A stretch of 64,000 nucleotides of DNA from Streptomyces poonensis (GCF_014650915.1 NZ_BMVW01000007.1:248001-312000); one strand, 5' to 3'. Numbered from the stretch's first letter, positions 50,827 to 60,459 are shown. The notes: generated by a model from the letters alone, not told the origin. Numbers and translations are program-made.

Positions 50827-51138
50827 GTGCTTGATACGACGCCGCTGACCCGCGCTGTGGACCACTTCGCCGACCGGCTCAGAGCCGCCCCGCAGAGCCG
50901 GCTCCAACGGGGTGCGGCCACCGAGGCGTTGGGCCTGGCCAGGGAGCTGGCACGGCGTGCCCAGCAGCTGGAGGAGCCGGGGACGCGGCCCCGGGAGATG
51001 CCCGACGCGGGTATGTTCGCCGCCGCCGACCAGATCACCGTCGCCGGGCACGATCTGGCGCTCGCCCTCACGGACGAGGGCGAACTGGCGGCCGCGGTGG
51101 CGCTGGTGGAGGAAGCCCAGAAGCGCGCCGGGGTGTAG
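50827..51138 (+). CDS. Small helical hypothetical protein
   Basis: A 103-residue, Ala/Leu/Arg-rich, all-helical protein (LTRAVDHFADRLRAAPQSRLQRGAATEALGLARELA split as LTRAVDHFADRLRAAPQS and GAATEALGLARELARRA; DQITVAGHDLALAL; AAAVALVEEAQKRAG). No motif or signal peptide. The GTG lacks a ribosome site but lies 6 bases after TAATCT, so it looks leaderless. Normal codon bias and clean boundaries support a real gene. Function unknown. Confidence 0.7.
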   Translation: MLDTTPLTRAVDHFADRLRAAPQSRLQRGAATEALGLARELARRAQQLEEPGTRPREMPDAGMFAAADQITVAGHDLALALTDEGELAAAVALVEEAQKRAGV

Positions 51139-51168
51139 GCGGACGGCGGGTGGTGGCCGCCCGCCCGG

Positions 51169-51960
51169 CTACAGCGATGCGATGACCCGGTCCGCCAGGA
51201 TGTAGAGGTTCTCCTCACCGCATCGGAACGTCAGCGTGTACGCGCCCGACACGCCCGAACCGCCCAGCAGGACCGGGCTCCGGCCGGCGCGCAGTGCCGC
51301 GGCCAGCCGCTCCGCGGTCTCCCGGTGCCCCGGGGTCATGCACAGGGTCGTACCGTCGGCGAACACGTACACGTCCAGGGTGCCCAGCGGGCCGGGGCGG
51401 ACGTCCGCCAGCTCGGTGCCCGAGCGGGCGAGCTCCTCCAGACAGGCCACCGTGCGCTCGTGGTCGCTCACGGCCGGGGACGGCACCGGCACGAAGTCCG
51501 GGTGGGACGGGTGCCGGCGGCGGGCCGCGGCCAGCTCCGGGCACTCCCCGGAGGACTCCTCGCCCTCCAGGCCCGCCTCGGTCATCGCCTCCAGATGGTC
51601 CAGGCCCGCGAAGTCCGACTGGCGCGGCAGATACGGCTCGCTGTCGGCCAGACCCAGCAGGGTCGGCGCGTCGGGGATGTCACGCGCCTCCTGCGCGGCC
51701 CAGAACGCCCGCGCCTCGGCCAGTTCGCGCTCGCGCTCCTCGGCGAGCGCCTCGGCCACGGCGGCACGTATCTCGTCCGTGCCGGCGGCCGGGCGGGCGG
51801 CGGGGACGACGGCGCGTGCGTGCGTGGCACGGCTCTCGGCGAGCTCCGTCCGCAGCGCAGCGACCTGTCGGCGCAGCGTCCGCAGGGCGCGCAGGACGGC
51901 GACGCCCACGGCCGCCGCGGCGGCCGTGGTGAGCAGCAGAGCAATCGGCATGGCGCTCAC
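51169..51960 (-). CDS. Membrane-anchored hypothetical protein
   Basis: A 263-residue protein. One N-terminal membrane helix (MPIALLLTTAAAAAVGVAVL), a coiled-coil segment (LRTLRRQVAALRTELAESRA, then AVAEALAEERERELAEARAFWA), and a C-terminal domain ending LDVYVFADGTTLCMTPGHRETAERLAAAL and GAYTLTFRCGEENLYILAD. The orientation suggests the domain is cytoplasmic. GTG 51960 has GGGAG upstream. I do not recognise the family. Confidence 0.8.
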   Translation of the reverse strand: MSAMPIALLLTTAAAAAVGVAVLRALRTLRRQVAALRTELAESRATHARAVVPAARPAAGTDEIRAAVAEALAEERERELAEARAFWAAQEARDIPDAPTLLGLADSEPYLPRQSDFAGLDHLEAMTEAGLEGEESSGECPELAAARRRHPSHPDFVPVPSPAVSDHERTVACLEELARSGTELADVRPGPLGTLDVYVFADGTTLCMTPGHRETAERLAAALRAGRSPVLLGGSGVSGAYTLTFRCGEENLYILADRVIASL

Positions 51961-52092
51961 TGACGTACTCCCGGTTCACAGTCGTCCCCCGACTTCCTAC
52001 ATCAGCTTGAAGGGTGGACTAACCAGCTGTCAGTGCGTGCTGTCACGAAAGGGGCGGGCCCTTTGGTCGGCGTTTCCCGGCGAAACAGCTCT

Positions 52093-52128
52093 GACCTGCG
52101 CATCTCCCTCTGACGAGGGAGGTAGGTC
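52093..52128. other. Hairpin in the gap upstream of the membrane gene
   Basis: CTCCCTC (52104) pairs with GAGGGAG (52115), and outer GACCT (52093) pairs with AGGTC (52124). It lies in the 282-base gap 51961-52242, upstream of the minus-strand gene. It may be a leader structure. Confidence 0.4.
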
Positions 52129-52157
52129 ACATCCTGGGGGAGATTGGATCACGAAAC

Positions 52158-52192
52158 GGCCCGGAACCCCGGTGCTTCCGGGGTCCCGGGCC
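52158..52192 (-). terminator. Terminator of the thiolase gene
   Basis: 52158-52172 pairs with 52178-52192 with one bulge, 5-base loop, 51 bases past the thiolase stop on the minus strand. Confidence 0.75.
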
Positions 52193-52242
52193 AAAGCCTC
52201 ACGGCCGGTTCAACAAGGGTGACTGACGGGCACGGGAGCGGG

Positions 52243-53463
52243 TCAGCTGAGGCGCTCGATGACCATCGCCATGCCCTGGCCGCCGCCGACGCACATCGTC
52301 TCCAGTCCGAACTGCTTGTCGTGGAACTGCAGCGAGTTGATCAGCGTGCCGGTGATACGGGCGCCGGTCATGCCGAAGGGGTGGCCGACGGCGATGGCAC
52401 CGCCGTTGACGTTCAGCTTGTCGAGCGGGATGTCCAGGTCGCGGTAGGAGGGGATCACCTGGGCGGCGAACGCCTCGTTGATCTCGACCAGGTCGATGTC
52501 GCCGATGGTCAGCCCGGCCCGCTTCAGCGCCTGCTTGCTGGCCTCGACCGGGCCGTAGCCCATGATCTCGGGGGACAGGCCCGAGACGCCCGTGGAGACG
52601 ATCCGGGCGAGCGGGGTGAGGCCGAGCTCGCGCGCCTTCGTGTCGGACATGATCACGAGGGCGGCGGCGCCGTCGTTCAGCGGGCAGCAGTTGCCGGCGG
52701 TGACGCGGCCGTCGGGACGGAAGACGGGCCGCAGTCCGGCGACGCCCTCCACCGTCACGCCGGGGCGCGGACCGTCGTCCTTGCTGACGACCGTGCCGTC
52801 GGGCAGTGTCACCGGGGTGATCTCGCGCTCCCAGAAGCCCTTCTTGATGGCCTCCTCGGCGAGGTTCTGCGAGCGGACGCCGAACTCGTCCATCTCCTCG
52901 CGGGTCACGCCCTTGAGCCGGGCGAGGTTCTCCGCGGTCTGGCCCATCGCGATGTACGGGTCGGGCAGCAGGCCGTCCTCGCGCGGGTCGTGCCAGTCGG
53001 CGCCCTCGGTCTCGGCCACGGCGGCGGTACGGGCCTCGGCGTCCGCGAAGAGCGGGTTGTGCGTGTCGGGCAGGCCGTCCGAGGTGCCCTTCACGCTGCG
53101 GCTGACCATCTCGACACCGGCCGAGATGAACACGTCGCCCTCACCGGCCTTGATGGCGTGCAGGGCCATGCGCGACGTCTGCAGCGACGAGGAGCAGTAA
53201 CGGGTGACCGTGCAGCCCGGCAGGTGGTCCATGCCCATCTGCACGGCGACGACGCGGCCCAGGTTGTGGCCCTGCTCGCCGCCGGGCAGACCGCAGCCGA
53301 GCATCAGGTCGTCGATGTCCTTCGGGTCCAGCTCCGGGACCTTCGCCAGCGCCGCCTGGATGATCGTGGCGGTCAGGTCGTCGGGGCGCAGGTCCTTCAG
53401 GGAGCCCTTGAAAGCGCGGCCGATGGGGGAGCGGGCGGCTGAGACGATGACGGCTTCGGGCAT
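52243..53463 (-). CDS. Acetyl-CoA C-acetyltransferase (thiolase)
   Basis: A 406-residue thiolase joining or cleaving acyl-CoA and acetyl-CoA. VIVSAARSPIGRAFKG at the N-terminus, active-site Cys in GCTVTRYCSSSLQT, NEAFAAQ, NVNGGAIAVGHPFGMTGAR with the catalytic His, and a second catalytic Cys in TMCVGGGQGMAMVIE. ATG 53463 gives the conserved MPEAVIVSAARSP start and has GGAG upstream; the ORF's 35 extra N-terminal residues are not thiolase-like. It is not next to other beta-oxidation genes, so the role (fatty-acid degradation or acetoacetyl-CoA supply) is open. Confidence 0.95.
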   Translation of the reverse strand: MPEAVIVSAARSPIGRAFKGSLKDLRPDDLTATIIQAALAKVPELDPKDIDDLMLGCGLPGGEQGHNLGRVVAVQMGMDHLPGCTVTRYCSSSLQTSRMALHAIKAGEGDVFISAGVEMVSRSVKGTSDGLPDTHNPLFADAEARTAAVAETEGADWHDPREDGLLPDPYIAMGQTAENLARLKGVTREEMDEFGVRSQNLAEEAIKKGFWEREITPVTLPDGTVVSKDDGPRPGVTVEGVAGLRPVFRPDGRVTAGNCCPLNDGAAALVIMSDTKARELGLTPLARIVSTGVSGLSPEIMGYGPVEASKQALKRAGLTIGDIDLVEINEAFAAQVIPSYRDLDIPLDKLNVNGGAIAVGHPFGMTGARITGTLINSLQFHDKQFGLETMCVGGGQGMAMVIERLS

Positions 53464-53658
53464 CACGGCTCCATTGGCGTTGACGTTGGCGGTACGGGAC
53501 GTCGGCGAGATGTCGGCGGACTCCGCGGAACTGTGAGGGAAGTTACCCGTACGTATGGTCGAGGTCACGGGTGTCGCGGTGTGACTCCGGCCGCACTTTT
53601 CTAAGCGCTTGCTTTTTCCGTTGCCCCTTTCTGTCCCTGATTCTTCCCCGATGCCCGG

Positions 53659-54693
53659 TCAGGTCGGCCGGTCGGCCGTCGCCGCCGGGGCCGGGTCGGA
53701 GGCCGGGACGCGGCGGCGGCGACGCCGCTTGAGGAGGGCCCAGGGGCCGCGCGGGCCCGTGGGCAGGGCCGCCGCGACCTCCGTACCCGCCTCGGACGCG
53801 GCCTCCGCGGCGGCCCGGGCCACCGGCAGGAAGCCCTCCCGGCGGGTGAGGTCCGGGCGCTCCTCCTCGGCCGGCCAGAGGCCGAGCGCCGCGCAGACCG
53901 AGGGCAGGACCGCCATGGCCGCCGTGGCGTACCCCTCGGCCGACGGGTGGTAGTTGTCCGGGCCGAACAGCTCACGCGGGTTCGCCTCGAACTCCGGGCC
54001 CAGGAGGTCGCCCACAGAAACGGTTCGGCCGCCCTGCTCCACCGTGCCGATCGTCTGCGCCGCCGCCAGCTGCCGGGACGCCCGGCGGGCCAGCCAGCGC
54101 AGGGGCTGCTGGACCGGCTCGATCGTGCCCAGGTCGGGACAGGTGCCCACGACCACCTCCGCGCCCGCGGTGCGCAGCCTGCGGACGGCCGCCGAGAGAT
54201 GGCGGACCGAGCGGGTGGGCGGCATACGGTGGGTGACGTCGTTCGCGCCGATCATGATGACGCAGACGTCCGGGACCTCGTCCGGCTCGGCGAGGACCAG
54301 GGACACCTGGCGGTCCAGGTCGTCGGACTGGGCGCCCGGCACGGCCACGTTCCGCAGCCGCACCGGACGCTCCGCCACCGCCGCGAGCCCCGAGGCCAGC
54401 AGCGCGCCCGGGGTCTGGCGCGCCCGGTGCACGCCCTGCCCGGCCGCCGTGGAGTCGCCGAGCATGGTCAGCCGCAGCGGAGGGTCGCCCGGATCGTCGT
54501 ACGCCCGCCCGTACACGCCCTCCGCGCTCGGTGGATGCGGGCTGTGTCCGTTGCCCACGTGTCGCTTGGCCAGCTGCACCTCGGCGAGCAGCAGACCCGC
54601 CGCCGCCGCGCCGATCAGGCCGATCCCGCCGCCGCCGTACGCCGCACCCGCGGCGATGCGCCGGGCCACCCGCGCCCTGGACATGCTCGTCAT
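53659..54693 (-). CDS. SGNH/GDSL-type hydrolase, membrane-anchored
   Basis: A 344-residue protein with one N-terminal membrane helix (ARRIAAGAAYGGGGIGLIGAAAAGLLLA). The SGNH esterase blocks are present: LTMLGDSTAAGQGV (catalytic Ser), VPGAQSDDL (Gly), VCVIMIGANDVTHR (Asn) and DNYHPSAEGYA (Asp-x-x-His). The C-terminus is basic (LLKRRRRRRVP). It is probably an exported esterase acting on cell-envelope or polysaccharide acyl groups. Divergent from the cystathionine beta-synthase gene across 151 bases. ATG 54693 is chosen over 54684 for ribosome-site spacing. Confidence 0.9.
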   Translation of the reverse strand: MTSMSRARVARRIAAGAAYGGGGIGLIGAAAAGLLLAEVQLAKRHVGNGHSPHPPSAEGVYGRAYDDPGDPPLRLTMLGDSTAAGQGVHRARQTPGALLASGLAAVAERPVRLRNVAVPGAQSDDLDRQVSLVLAEPDEVPDVCVIMIGANDVTHRMPPTRSVRHLSAAVRRLRTAGAEVVVGTCPDLGTIEPVQQPLRWLARRASRQLAAAQTIGTVEQGGRTVSVGDLLGPEFEANPRELFGPDNYHPSAEGYATAAMAVLPSVCAALGLWPAEEERPDLTRREGFLPVARAAAEAASEAGTEVAAALPTGPRGPWALLKRRRRRRVPASDPAPAATADRPT

Positions 54694-54844
54694 GGGTCGC
54701 CGCCACCTCTCCGTAGCCGTACAACCACTCCTTGCCCCGTCAGGGGCGTCGGCCAATCGCAACAGGGCGTGAAGGCACGGAGCGGGGCATAGGGTGTCGG
54801 GCGGACCATCAAGACCATTCCTTTTTGCAGCTCCGGAGACAACG

Positions 54845-56239
54845 GTGCACATCCACGACTCGATGATCGACCTCGTCGGCAACACCCCGCTGGTGAGGCT
54901 CAACAGCGTGACCGCGGGTATCCAGGCGACCGTCCTCGCGAAGGTCGAGTACTTCAACCCGGGCGGATCCGTGAAGGACCGCATCGCCCTGCGCATGATC
55001 GAGGCGGCCGAGCAGAGCGGCGAGCTCAAGCCGGGCGGCACCATCGTCGAGCCGACCAGTGGCAACACCGGTGTGGGCCTGGCGATCGTGGCCCAGCAGA
55101 AGGGCTACAAGTGCATCTTCGTGTGCCCCGACAAGGTGAGCACCGACAAGATCAACACGTTGCGCGCCTACGGGGCCGAGGTCGTGGTCTGCCCCACCGC
55201 CGTGGCCCCGGAGCACCCCGACTCGTACTACAACGTCTCCGACCGGCTGGTGCGTGAGACGCCCGGCGCCTGGAAGCCGGACCAGTACTCCAACCCGCAC
55301 AACCCCCTCTCGCACTACCACTCCACCGGCCCCGAGCTGTGGGAGCAGACGGAGGGGAGGATCACGCACTTCGTCGCGGGCGTGGGCACCGGCGGCACGA
55401 TCTCGGGCACCGGCCGGTACCTCAAGGAGGCCAGTGACGGGAAGGTCAAGGTCATCGGCGCCGACCCCGAGGGGTCGGTGTACTCGGGCGGGTCCGGGCG
55501 GCCGTACCTGGTGGAGGGCGTCGGCGAGGACTTCTGGCCGACCGCGTACGACCGGACCGTCGCCGACGAGATCGTCGCCGTCTCCGACAAGGACTCCTTC
55601 CAGATGACCCGGCGCCTCGCCAAGGAGGAGGGCCTGCTGGTGGGCGGCTCCTGCGGCATGGCCGTCGTGGCCGCGCTGCGGGTCGCGGAGCGGCTGGGGC
55701 CGGACGACGTGGTGGTCGTCCTGCTCCCGGACGGCGGCCGCGGGTACCTCAGCAAGATCTTCAACGACGAATGGCTCGCGAGCTACGGCTTCCTGGAGGA
55801 CGAGGGGACGAGCGCCCGCGTCGGCGACGTACTGCACGACAAGGAGGGCGGCTCCATCCCCTCGCTCGTCCACATGCACCCCGACGAGACGGTGGGTCAG
55901 GCGATCGACGTACTGCGCGAGTACGGCGTCTCGCAGATGCCGATCGTGAAGCCGGGCGCCGGGCACCCGGACGTGATGGCCGCCGAGGTCGTCGGGTCGG
56001 TCGTCGAACGGGAGCTGCTGGACGCGCTGTTCGCCAAGCGGGCCTCGCTCGACGACCCGCTGGAGAAGCACGTGTCGGCGCCGCTGCCGCAGGTCGGTTC
56101 CGGTGAGCCGCTGGCGGACCTGATGAGCGTGCTGGGCACCGCGGACGCGGCGATCGTGCTGGTCGAGGGCAAGCCGACCGGTGTGGTGAGCCGGCAGGAC
56201 CTGCTCGCCTTCCTCGCCAAGGGGAACGGGAAGCAGTGA
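54845..56239 (+). CDS. Cystathionine beta-synthase
   Basis: A 464-residue PLP enzyme condensing serine and homocysteine in reverse transsulfuration. The PLP-binding Lys is in YFNPGGSVKDRIALRM; SGNTGVGLAIVAQQKGYKC and GTGGTISGTGRYLKE bind cofactor phosphate and substrate. Residues ~330-460 hold a pair of CBS domains (HMHPDETVGQAIDVLREYGVSQMPIVK; DAAIVLVEGKPTGVVSRQDLL), which separates it from plain cysteine synthases. GTG 54845 has GGAG upstream and gives the conserved start HIHDSMIDLVGNTPLVRL. O-acetylserine-dependent activity cannot be excluded. Confidence 0.95.
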   Translation: MHIHDSMIDLVGNTPLVRLNSVTAGIQATVLAKVEYFNPGGSVKDRIALRMIEAAEQSGELKPGGTIVEPTSGNTGVGLAIVAQQKGYKCIFVCPDKVSTDKINTLRAYGAEVVVCPTAVAPEHPDSYYNVSDRLVRETPGAWKPDQYSNPHNPLSHYHSTGPELWEQTEGRITHFVAGVGTGGTISGTGRYLKEASDGKVKVIGADPEGSVYSGGSGRPYLVEGVGEDFWPTAYDRTVADEIVAVSDKDSFQMTRRLAKEEGLLVGGSCGMAVVAALRVAERLGPDDVVVVLLPDGGRGYLSKIFNDEWLASYGFLEDEGTSARVGDVLHDKEGGSIPSLVHMHPDETVGQAIDVLREYGVSQMPIVKPGAGHPDVMAAEVVGSVVERELLDALFAKRASLDDPLEKHVSAPLPQVGSGEPLADLMSVLGTADAAIVLVEGKPTGVVSRQDLLAFLAKGNGKQ

Positions 56240-56401
56240 CACCAGGGGCGGGGGATCCGTCCGTACTGTCGTGATGCGGGTGGATCCTCCGGTCTCCGGC
56301 CGGTCCCGGCGGGACGAACTTCGCGGAAGCGGTACGAGCACGTCACGTCCGCGCAGCACCCGCTTAACACGCGCCCGGCACATTAGTGGGTGTCGGCAGG
56401 C

Positions 56402-56440
56402 GGTGGGGTACCTCCCAGGGGTTGAGCACTGGGGGAGGCG
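56402..56440. repeat. Streptomyces-type palindromic repeat (second type)
   Basis: GGTGGGGTACCTCCCAG, a short loop, then CTGGGGGAGGC: a CCTCCCAG/CTGGGGGAGG stem. I recall this pattern as frequent between Streptomyces genes. It lies in the 399-base gap 56240-56638 downstream of the synthase gene, where I see no gene. Confidence 0.65.
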
Positions 56441-56638
56441 ACCCACCCGGGCCGGCAGCGAACGGCGCCAAGGACCTCCGGAGCGGCTCCCGGACCTCCT
56501 GGACGCCAGGACGCGCAAGGCCTGGCCCGACCCGGCCCGCGTCCCTCGCGGGGACCGCCGTCGTCCCGCCCCCCGGTCACGGGGGTGCGGCGGTCCCCGC
56601 GCTCACTCCTTGCCGCCTTCTCCGTCCTTCGCGGAGGG

Positions 56639-57070
56639 CTACTCGTCCCAGTCCGCGTCCGGCGACTCGTCCCGGCGGCCGAAGCGGGGGCTGGTGCGCA
56701 GGGACCAGGCGACGTTGACGCCGAGGATGCCCGCCCAGGCGACCAGCAGGCCCGGGAGGTCCGCGACGCCGCCGCCGATGGCGGAGAGGGGTATCGCGAG
56801 GACCAGGGAGACGATCCCGAAGCCGAACCGCTCGCCCCAGGAGTCGGTGGCCGACTGCGGCGAACGGGCGCCGCGCGCCACGGACATCTGCTGTTCGGCG
56901 AGCTGGCGCCGCACCCGGCGGTCCACCGCGCCGTCGACGCGCTGCTCGACCTTCTCCAGGAACGAGTCGACCAGCGCCGACTCGTACTCCTCGCCCAGTT
57001 CCCTGCGGGCCTGCAGGGTGGCGGAGAGCTCCTTCTTGAGGTCGGCGTCACGGGCCTGATTACCGGTCAT
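56639..57070 (-). CDS. Integral membrane hypothetical protein
   Basis: A 143-residue protein with a charged, helical N-terminal half (LVDSFLEKVEQRVDGAVDRRVRRQLA) and two hydrophobic segments near residues 85-115 (FGFGIVSLVLAIPLSAIGGG; LPGLLVAWAGILGVNVAW), then an acidic tail (RRDESPDADWDE). Streptomyces have many conserved proteins like this. Function unknown. It is divergent from the RpiR-type regulator gene. Confidence 0.8.
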   Translation of the reverse strand: MTGNQARDADLKKELSATLQARRELGEEYESALVDSFLEKVEQRVDGAVDRRVRRQLAEQQMSVARGARSPQSATDSWGERFGFGIVSLVLAIPLSAIGGGVADLPGLLVAWAGILGVNVAWSLRTSPRFGRRDESPDADWDE

Positions 57071-57277
57071 GCCGCTTACGGTAGGCGGGACGCGGGGCCC
57101 GGGGCACTGGGGTTAGCCCCCCTGTTCGGGCTGGGCCGCGCCCCAGGGCCGGGCGGGTGCCGCCCCCCTCTGCATAGGGCCATGCAGGCTTTCCGGCGCC
57201 TGAATACACTGGCGCCCGCGGGGCCGTACCGGCGGTTACCGACCACTGGGCCACCAGCCACTGGAGGGAAGCACGCC

Positions 57278-58126
57278 ATGAGCACGACCGACAACCCTGC
57301 CGCGCGGCTGCAGGCGCTCTTCGAGGGGCACCGGCTGACGCCGACCCAGCGGCGCATCGCGCACAGCATGGTGCGGCGGGCCGCGGACGTGCCGTTCCTG
57401 TCGAGCGTGGAGCTCGCCGAACTCGCCGGGGTCAGCCAGCCGTCCGTGACCCGGTTCGCGGTCGCCCTCGGTTTCGACGGTTACCCGGCGCTGCGCCGGC
57501 ACCTGCGCGAGGTCGCGCCCGCCGAGCCGGCCGCGGCCGCGGACACGGCCTCGTACAACGAGTACCAGCAGGCCGTCGAGGCGGAGATCGAGAACCTGCG
57601 GCACCTCGCGGAGGTCCTCGCCGACCCGGCACCGGTGGAGCGGGCGGGCCGGCTGCTGGCCGCCTCGCGCCCCCTGCCGGTGCTCGGGCTGCGCGCGGCC
57701 GCCGCCCAGGCGTACGGCTTCGCGTACTTCGCCGCCAAGGTCCATCCGGACGTCCGGCTGCTGAACGAGGGCGGCACGATGCTGCACGACCGGATCGACG
57801 CGGCGGTGACGGCCGGGGCGAGCACCCTGCTGTGCTTCGCGCTGCCCCGGCATCCGAAGGAGACCGTGGAGGCACTCGCGTACGCCAAGGAGGCCGGGCT
57901 GACCGTGGTGACGGTGGCCGACTCGGCCTTCGCCCCCGTGGCCGGGCTCTCGGACCTGCTGCTGCCGGCCGCCGTCGGCACGCAGCTCGCCTTCGACACG
58001 GCGTGCGCGCCGATGCTGCTGGGCCGGGCGCTGCTGGAGGTGATGTGCGACGGCCTGCCGGGAGCGCAGACGCGGCTGGAGGCGTTCGACGCGCGGGCGG
58101 CCGCGAAGGGGCTGTTCGTGGAGTGA
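57278..58126 (+). CDS. MurR/RpiR family regulator with SIS domain
   Basis: A 282-residue transcription factor. Residues 8-80 are the RpiR-type HTH (RLTPTQRRIAHSMVRRAADVPFLSSVELAELAGVSQPSVTRFAVALGFDGY in parts: SSVELAELAGVSQPSVTRFA). Residues 115-250 form a SIS sugar-phosphate-binding fold (LPVLGLRAAAAQAYGFAYFAAK; TLLCFALPRHPKETVEALAYAKEAG). Family members respond to phosphorylated sugars, often amino sugars or cell-wall-derived ones. GGAGGG precedes the ATG. No sugar gene is adjacent, so the regulon cannot be inferred from context. Confidence 0.93.
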   Translation: MSTTDNPAARLQALFEGHRLTPTQRRIAHSMVRRAADVPFLSSVELAELAGVSQPSVTRFAVALGFDGYPALRRHLREVAPAEPAAAADTASYNEYQQAVEAEIENLRHLAEVLADPAPVERAGRLLAASRPLPVLGLRAAAAQAYGFAYFAAKVHPDVRLLNEGGTMLHDRIDAAVTAGASTLLCFALPRHPKETVEALAYAKEAGLTVVTVADSAFAPVAGLSDLLLPAAVGTQLAFDTACAPMLLGRALLEVMCDGLPGAQTRLEAFDARAAAKGLFVE

Positions 58127-58240
58127 CACCTGACCGGCCGTCAGGTCGGCGCCGCTTCTCAGACAGGTCTCAGGTTCGCTGGCTAGCCTGCCCGGCGCCG
58201 GAGTGAGACCTGAGGACCTGAGCGGTCGAGGAGGCGGGAC

Positions 58241-58828
58241 GTGGCACGCGGAGGACTGGGACTGGCGCGGGTGGCCGTCGTCGTGAGGGCGGGAGCCGCG
58301 CCCCTGTGGTGGCTCGGAGTGTTCGCGGCCGGCATCAGTGTGCTGGTGCCGGGGCTGACCGGGCGGCGGATCGGCCTCCTGGCCGGCGTCGCGCTGTTCC
58401 TCGTCGCCGCGGCCGTGGTGGCCGGTGCACGGCGCAAGCGGTACCGGACGCCGGCGGCAGCCGCCGCGCGGGCGGGCAAGCACGATGTGCTCCAGGACCG
58501 GCGGGTGACCGTACGGAACTGGCGGCGCGGGCACCGGTGGTGGCTGCTGCTCGCCTTCCTGGCCGCGCTGGGCAGCGGGTTCGCCGTGCCGGCGGCCGGC
58601 GGGCTGCTGCTCGCCGGGGCGGGCGCCGGACTGTGGCTCAAGGCCGGGTGGATCGGGCGCGTGGAACGGGACGGGGACGCGCTGCTGTGGGTGCGGGTCG
58701 ACTGGCTCTCGCGGCGGGGCGGTACGCCCGCCGGCAAGCGGGTGAAGGGATACCGGACCACCGGCGTGGCCGCGGGGGACGCGGCGCCCGGAGGCGGGCG
58801 CCGGGTCGCGGTCGCCGCACGGTCCTGA
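58241..58828 (+). CDS. Integral membrane hypothetical protein
   Basis: A 195-residue protein with about four hydrophobic helices: APLWWLGVFAAGISVLVPGL and IGLLAGVALFLVAAAVVAGA in the first half, then WWLLLAFLAALGSGFAVPAAGGLLLAGAGAGLWL (two helices). They are followed by a basic tail (GKRVKGYRTTG). GTG start 114 bases after the RpiR-type gene. Function unknown. Confidence 0.75.
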   Translation: MARGGLGLARVAVVVRAGAAPLWWLGVFAAGISVLVPGLTGRRIGLLAGVALFLVAAAVVAGARRKRYRTPAAAAARAGKHDVLQDRRVTVRNWRRGHRWWLLLAFLAALGSGFAVPAAGGLLLAGAGAGLWLKAGWIGRVERDGDALLWVRVDWLSRRGGTPAGKRVKGYRTTGVAAGDAAPGGGRRVAVAARS

Positions 58829-58849
58829 AGCCGGACGGAACCGGGGCCC

Positions 58850-60232
58850 TCACGTGTCGAGGACCCCTCGGTCCTCCCCGCGTACACGGAGGATCAGCTT
58901 GTTCACGGCCCACAGGGCGACGCCGATGGCCACGAGGACACCGGCCCGGACGTAGACCTCGGCCGGCCGGTCGGCCAGGGGGCTGGCCAGGATCAGGGCC
59001 GTGAGGGCGCCGAGGACGGGGAGGACCGTAGGGGTGCGGAAGTGGGGGTGGTCCACGCGGTCGCGGCGGAGGACCAGCACCGCGATGTTGACCACGGCGA
59101 ACACGCACAGGAGCAGGAACGCCGTCGTGTCGCCGAGCCCTTCGATCTCGCCCGTGGACACCAGGCCGACGGCCAGGATCGTGACGAAGACGATGCCCGC
59201 GATCGGGGTGCGGCGGCGCGGCAGTACGCGGCCCATGGCGCGCGGGAGGATGCGCTCGTTGGCCATGCCGTAGCAGAGGCGGGAGGCCATCATGATGTTG
59301 ATCAAAGCCGAGTTGGTTACCGCGAAGAGGGCGATCAGCGCGAACAGCTTGTGCGGGAAGTCCACTCCGCCCGCCTTGACGACCTCCAGGAGCGGGCCGC
59401 TCGATCCCGCCAGGGTGGTGTGGTCGACGAGGAGGGACGAGACCAGGGCCACCAGGACGTAGATCGTGCCGGTGACCGCCACCCCGATGAAGATCGCCCG
59501 TGGGAACGTCCTGACCGGGTCCTTGGTCTCCTCCGCCATGTTCACCGAGTCCTCGAAGCCCACGAAGGCGAAGAAGCCCAGGGCCGTGGCGCCCAGCACG
59601 CTCGTGATCAGGGCGTATCCCGTGCCGCTCGCCTGGAACTCGGTGAGGCGGGCCGGCTCGCCGTCGCCGTTCAGGACCGCCCACGCACCGATCGCGAGGA
59701 TGATCAGCAGGCCGGTGAGCTCGACGAGCGTCAGGACCACGTTGGTCTTGACCGACTCGGAGACGCCGCGCAGGTTCAGCGCGGCGAGCAGGACGATGAA
59801 CAGGATGGCGATCAGGGTGGGCGGCAGCACGTCGTTCGTCAGCTCGCCCAGGTAGTCCCCGCTGAACGCGCGGGCCGCGGCACTGGCGGACGACAGGCCC
59901 GAGCACATCACCATGAACGCCACGATGAACGTCAGGAACGGCACCTTGAAGGCCTTCTGGGTGTAGAGCGCCGCGCCGGCCGCCTTGGGGTACTTACCGA
60001 CCAGTTCCACGTACGACGCCGCCGTCAGGATCGCCACGACGAAGCCGATGACGAACGGCAGCCACAGCGCGCCGCCCACCTTCCCGGCGACCTTGCCGGT
60101 GGTCGCGTAGATGCCGGTCCCCAGAATGTCGCCGATGACGAAGAGGATCAGCAGCTTGGGACCCAGAACGCGCTTGAGGCCTGGCTCCTCGGTGGGTTCC
60201 GGTGCTCCGGTGGTCGCTTCGGTGGTGGACAA
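58850..60232 (-). CDS. APC-family amino acid permease
   Basis: A 460-residue transporter with 12 predicted membrane helices. The first helix carries GDILGTGIYATTGKVAGKVGGA, the unwound substrate-binding turn of the APC fold. GYALITSVLGATALGFFAFVGFEDSVNMAEETKDP marks helix 6 and the following loop, with the Phe/Glu typical of basic or neutral amino-acid/cation-type members. The start is TTG at 60232, with GGGAGGCACTC upstream. No metabolic genes adjoin; the substrate is unknown. Confidence 0.93.
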   Translation of the reverse strand: MSTTEATTGAPEPTEEPGLKRVLGPKLLILFVIGDILGTGIYATTGKVAGKVGGALWLPFVIGFVVAILTAASYVELVGKYPKAAGAALYTQKAFKVPFLTFIVAFMVMCSGLSSASAAARAFSGDYLGELTNDVLPPTLIAILFIVLLAALNLRGVSESVKTNVVLTLVELTGLLIILAIGAWAVLNGDGEPARLTEFQASGTGYALITSVLGATALGFFAFVGFEDSVNMAEETKDPVRTFPRAIFIGVAVTGTIYVLVALVSSLLVDHTTLAGSSGPLLEVVKAGGVDFPHKLFALIALFAVTNSALINIMMASRLCYGMANERILPRAMGRVLPRRRTPIAGIVFVTILAVGLVSTGEIEGLGDTTAFLLLCVFAVVNIAVLVLRRDRVDHPHFRTPTVLPVLGALTALILASPLADRPAEVYVRAGVLVAIGVALWAVNKLILRVRGEDRGVLDT

Positions 60233-60432
60233 GAGTGCCTCCCCCGGTCGGTGAACCGTCCGGGTGGTTCTGCCCGGCGGCGGGACATGGATGCGTACCG
60301 CGCCGATTCTCAGAGGTTCACGAGAGGTTCATGGAGCACGACACGGCTCGCGGAAGAGAAGGGGTGCGTACGGCCGGTCCGGCGAGCCCTCGGGGGACGT
60401 TCCGGGGCGGCCGGGCAGGGTGGCATGCGGCA

Positions 60433-60459
60433 GGCGGCGCCCCCGGTGGGTGCGCCGCC
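60433..60459 (-). terminator. Terminator of the roadblock operon
   Basis: GGCGGCGC (60433-60440) pairs with GCGCCGCC (60452-60459), with inner CCC/GGG, 45 bases past the last roadblock stop. Confidence 0.7.
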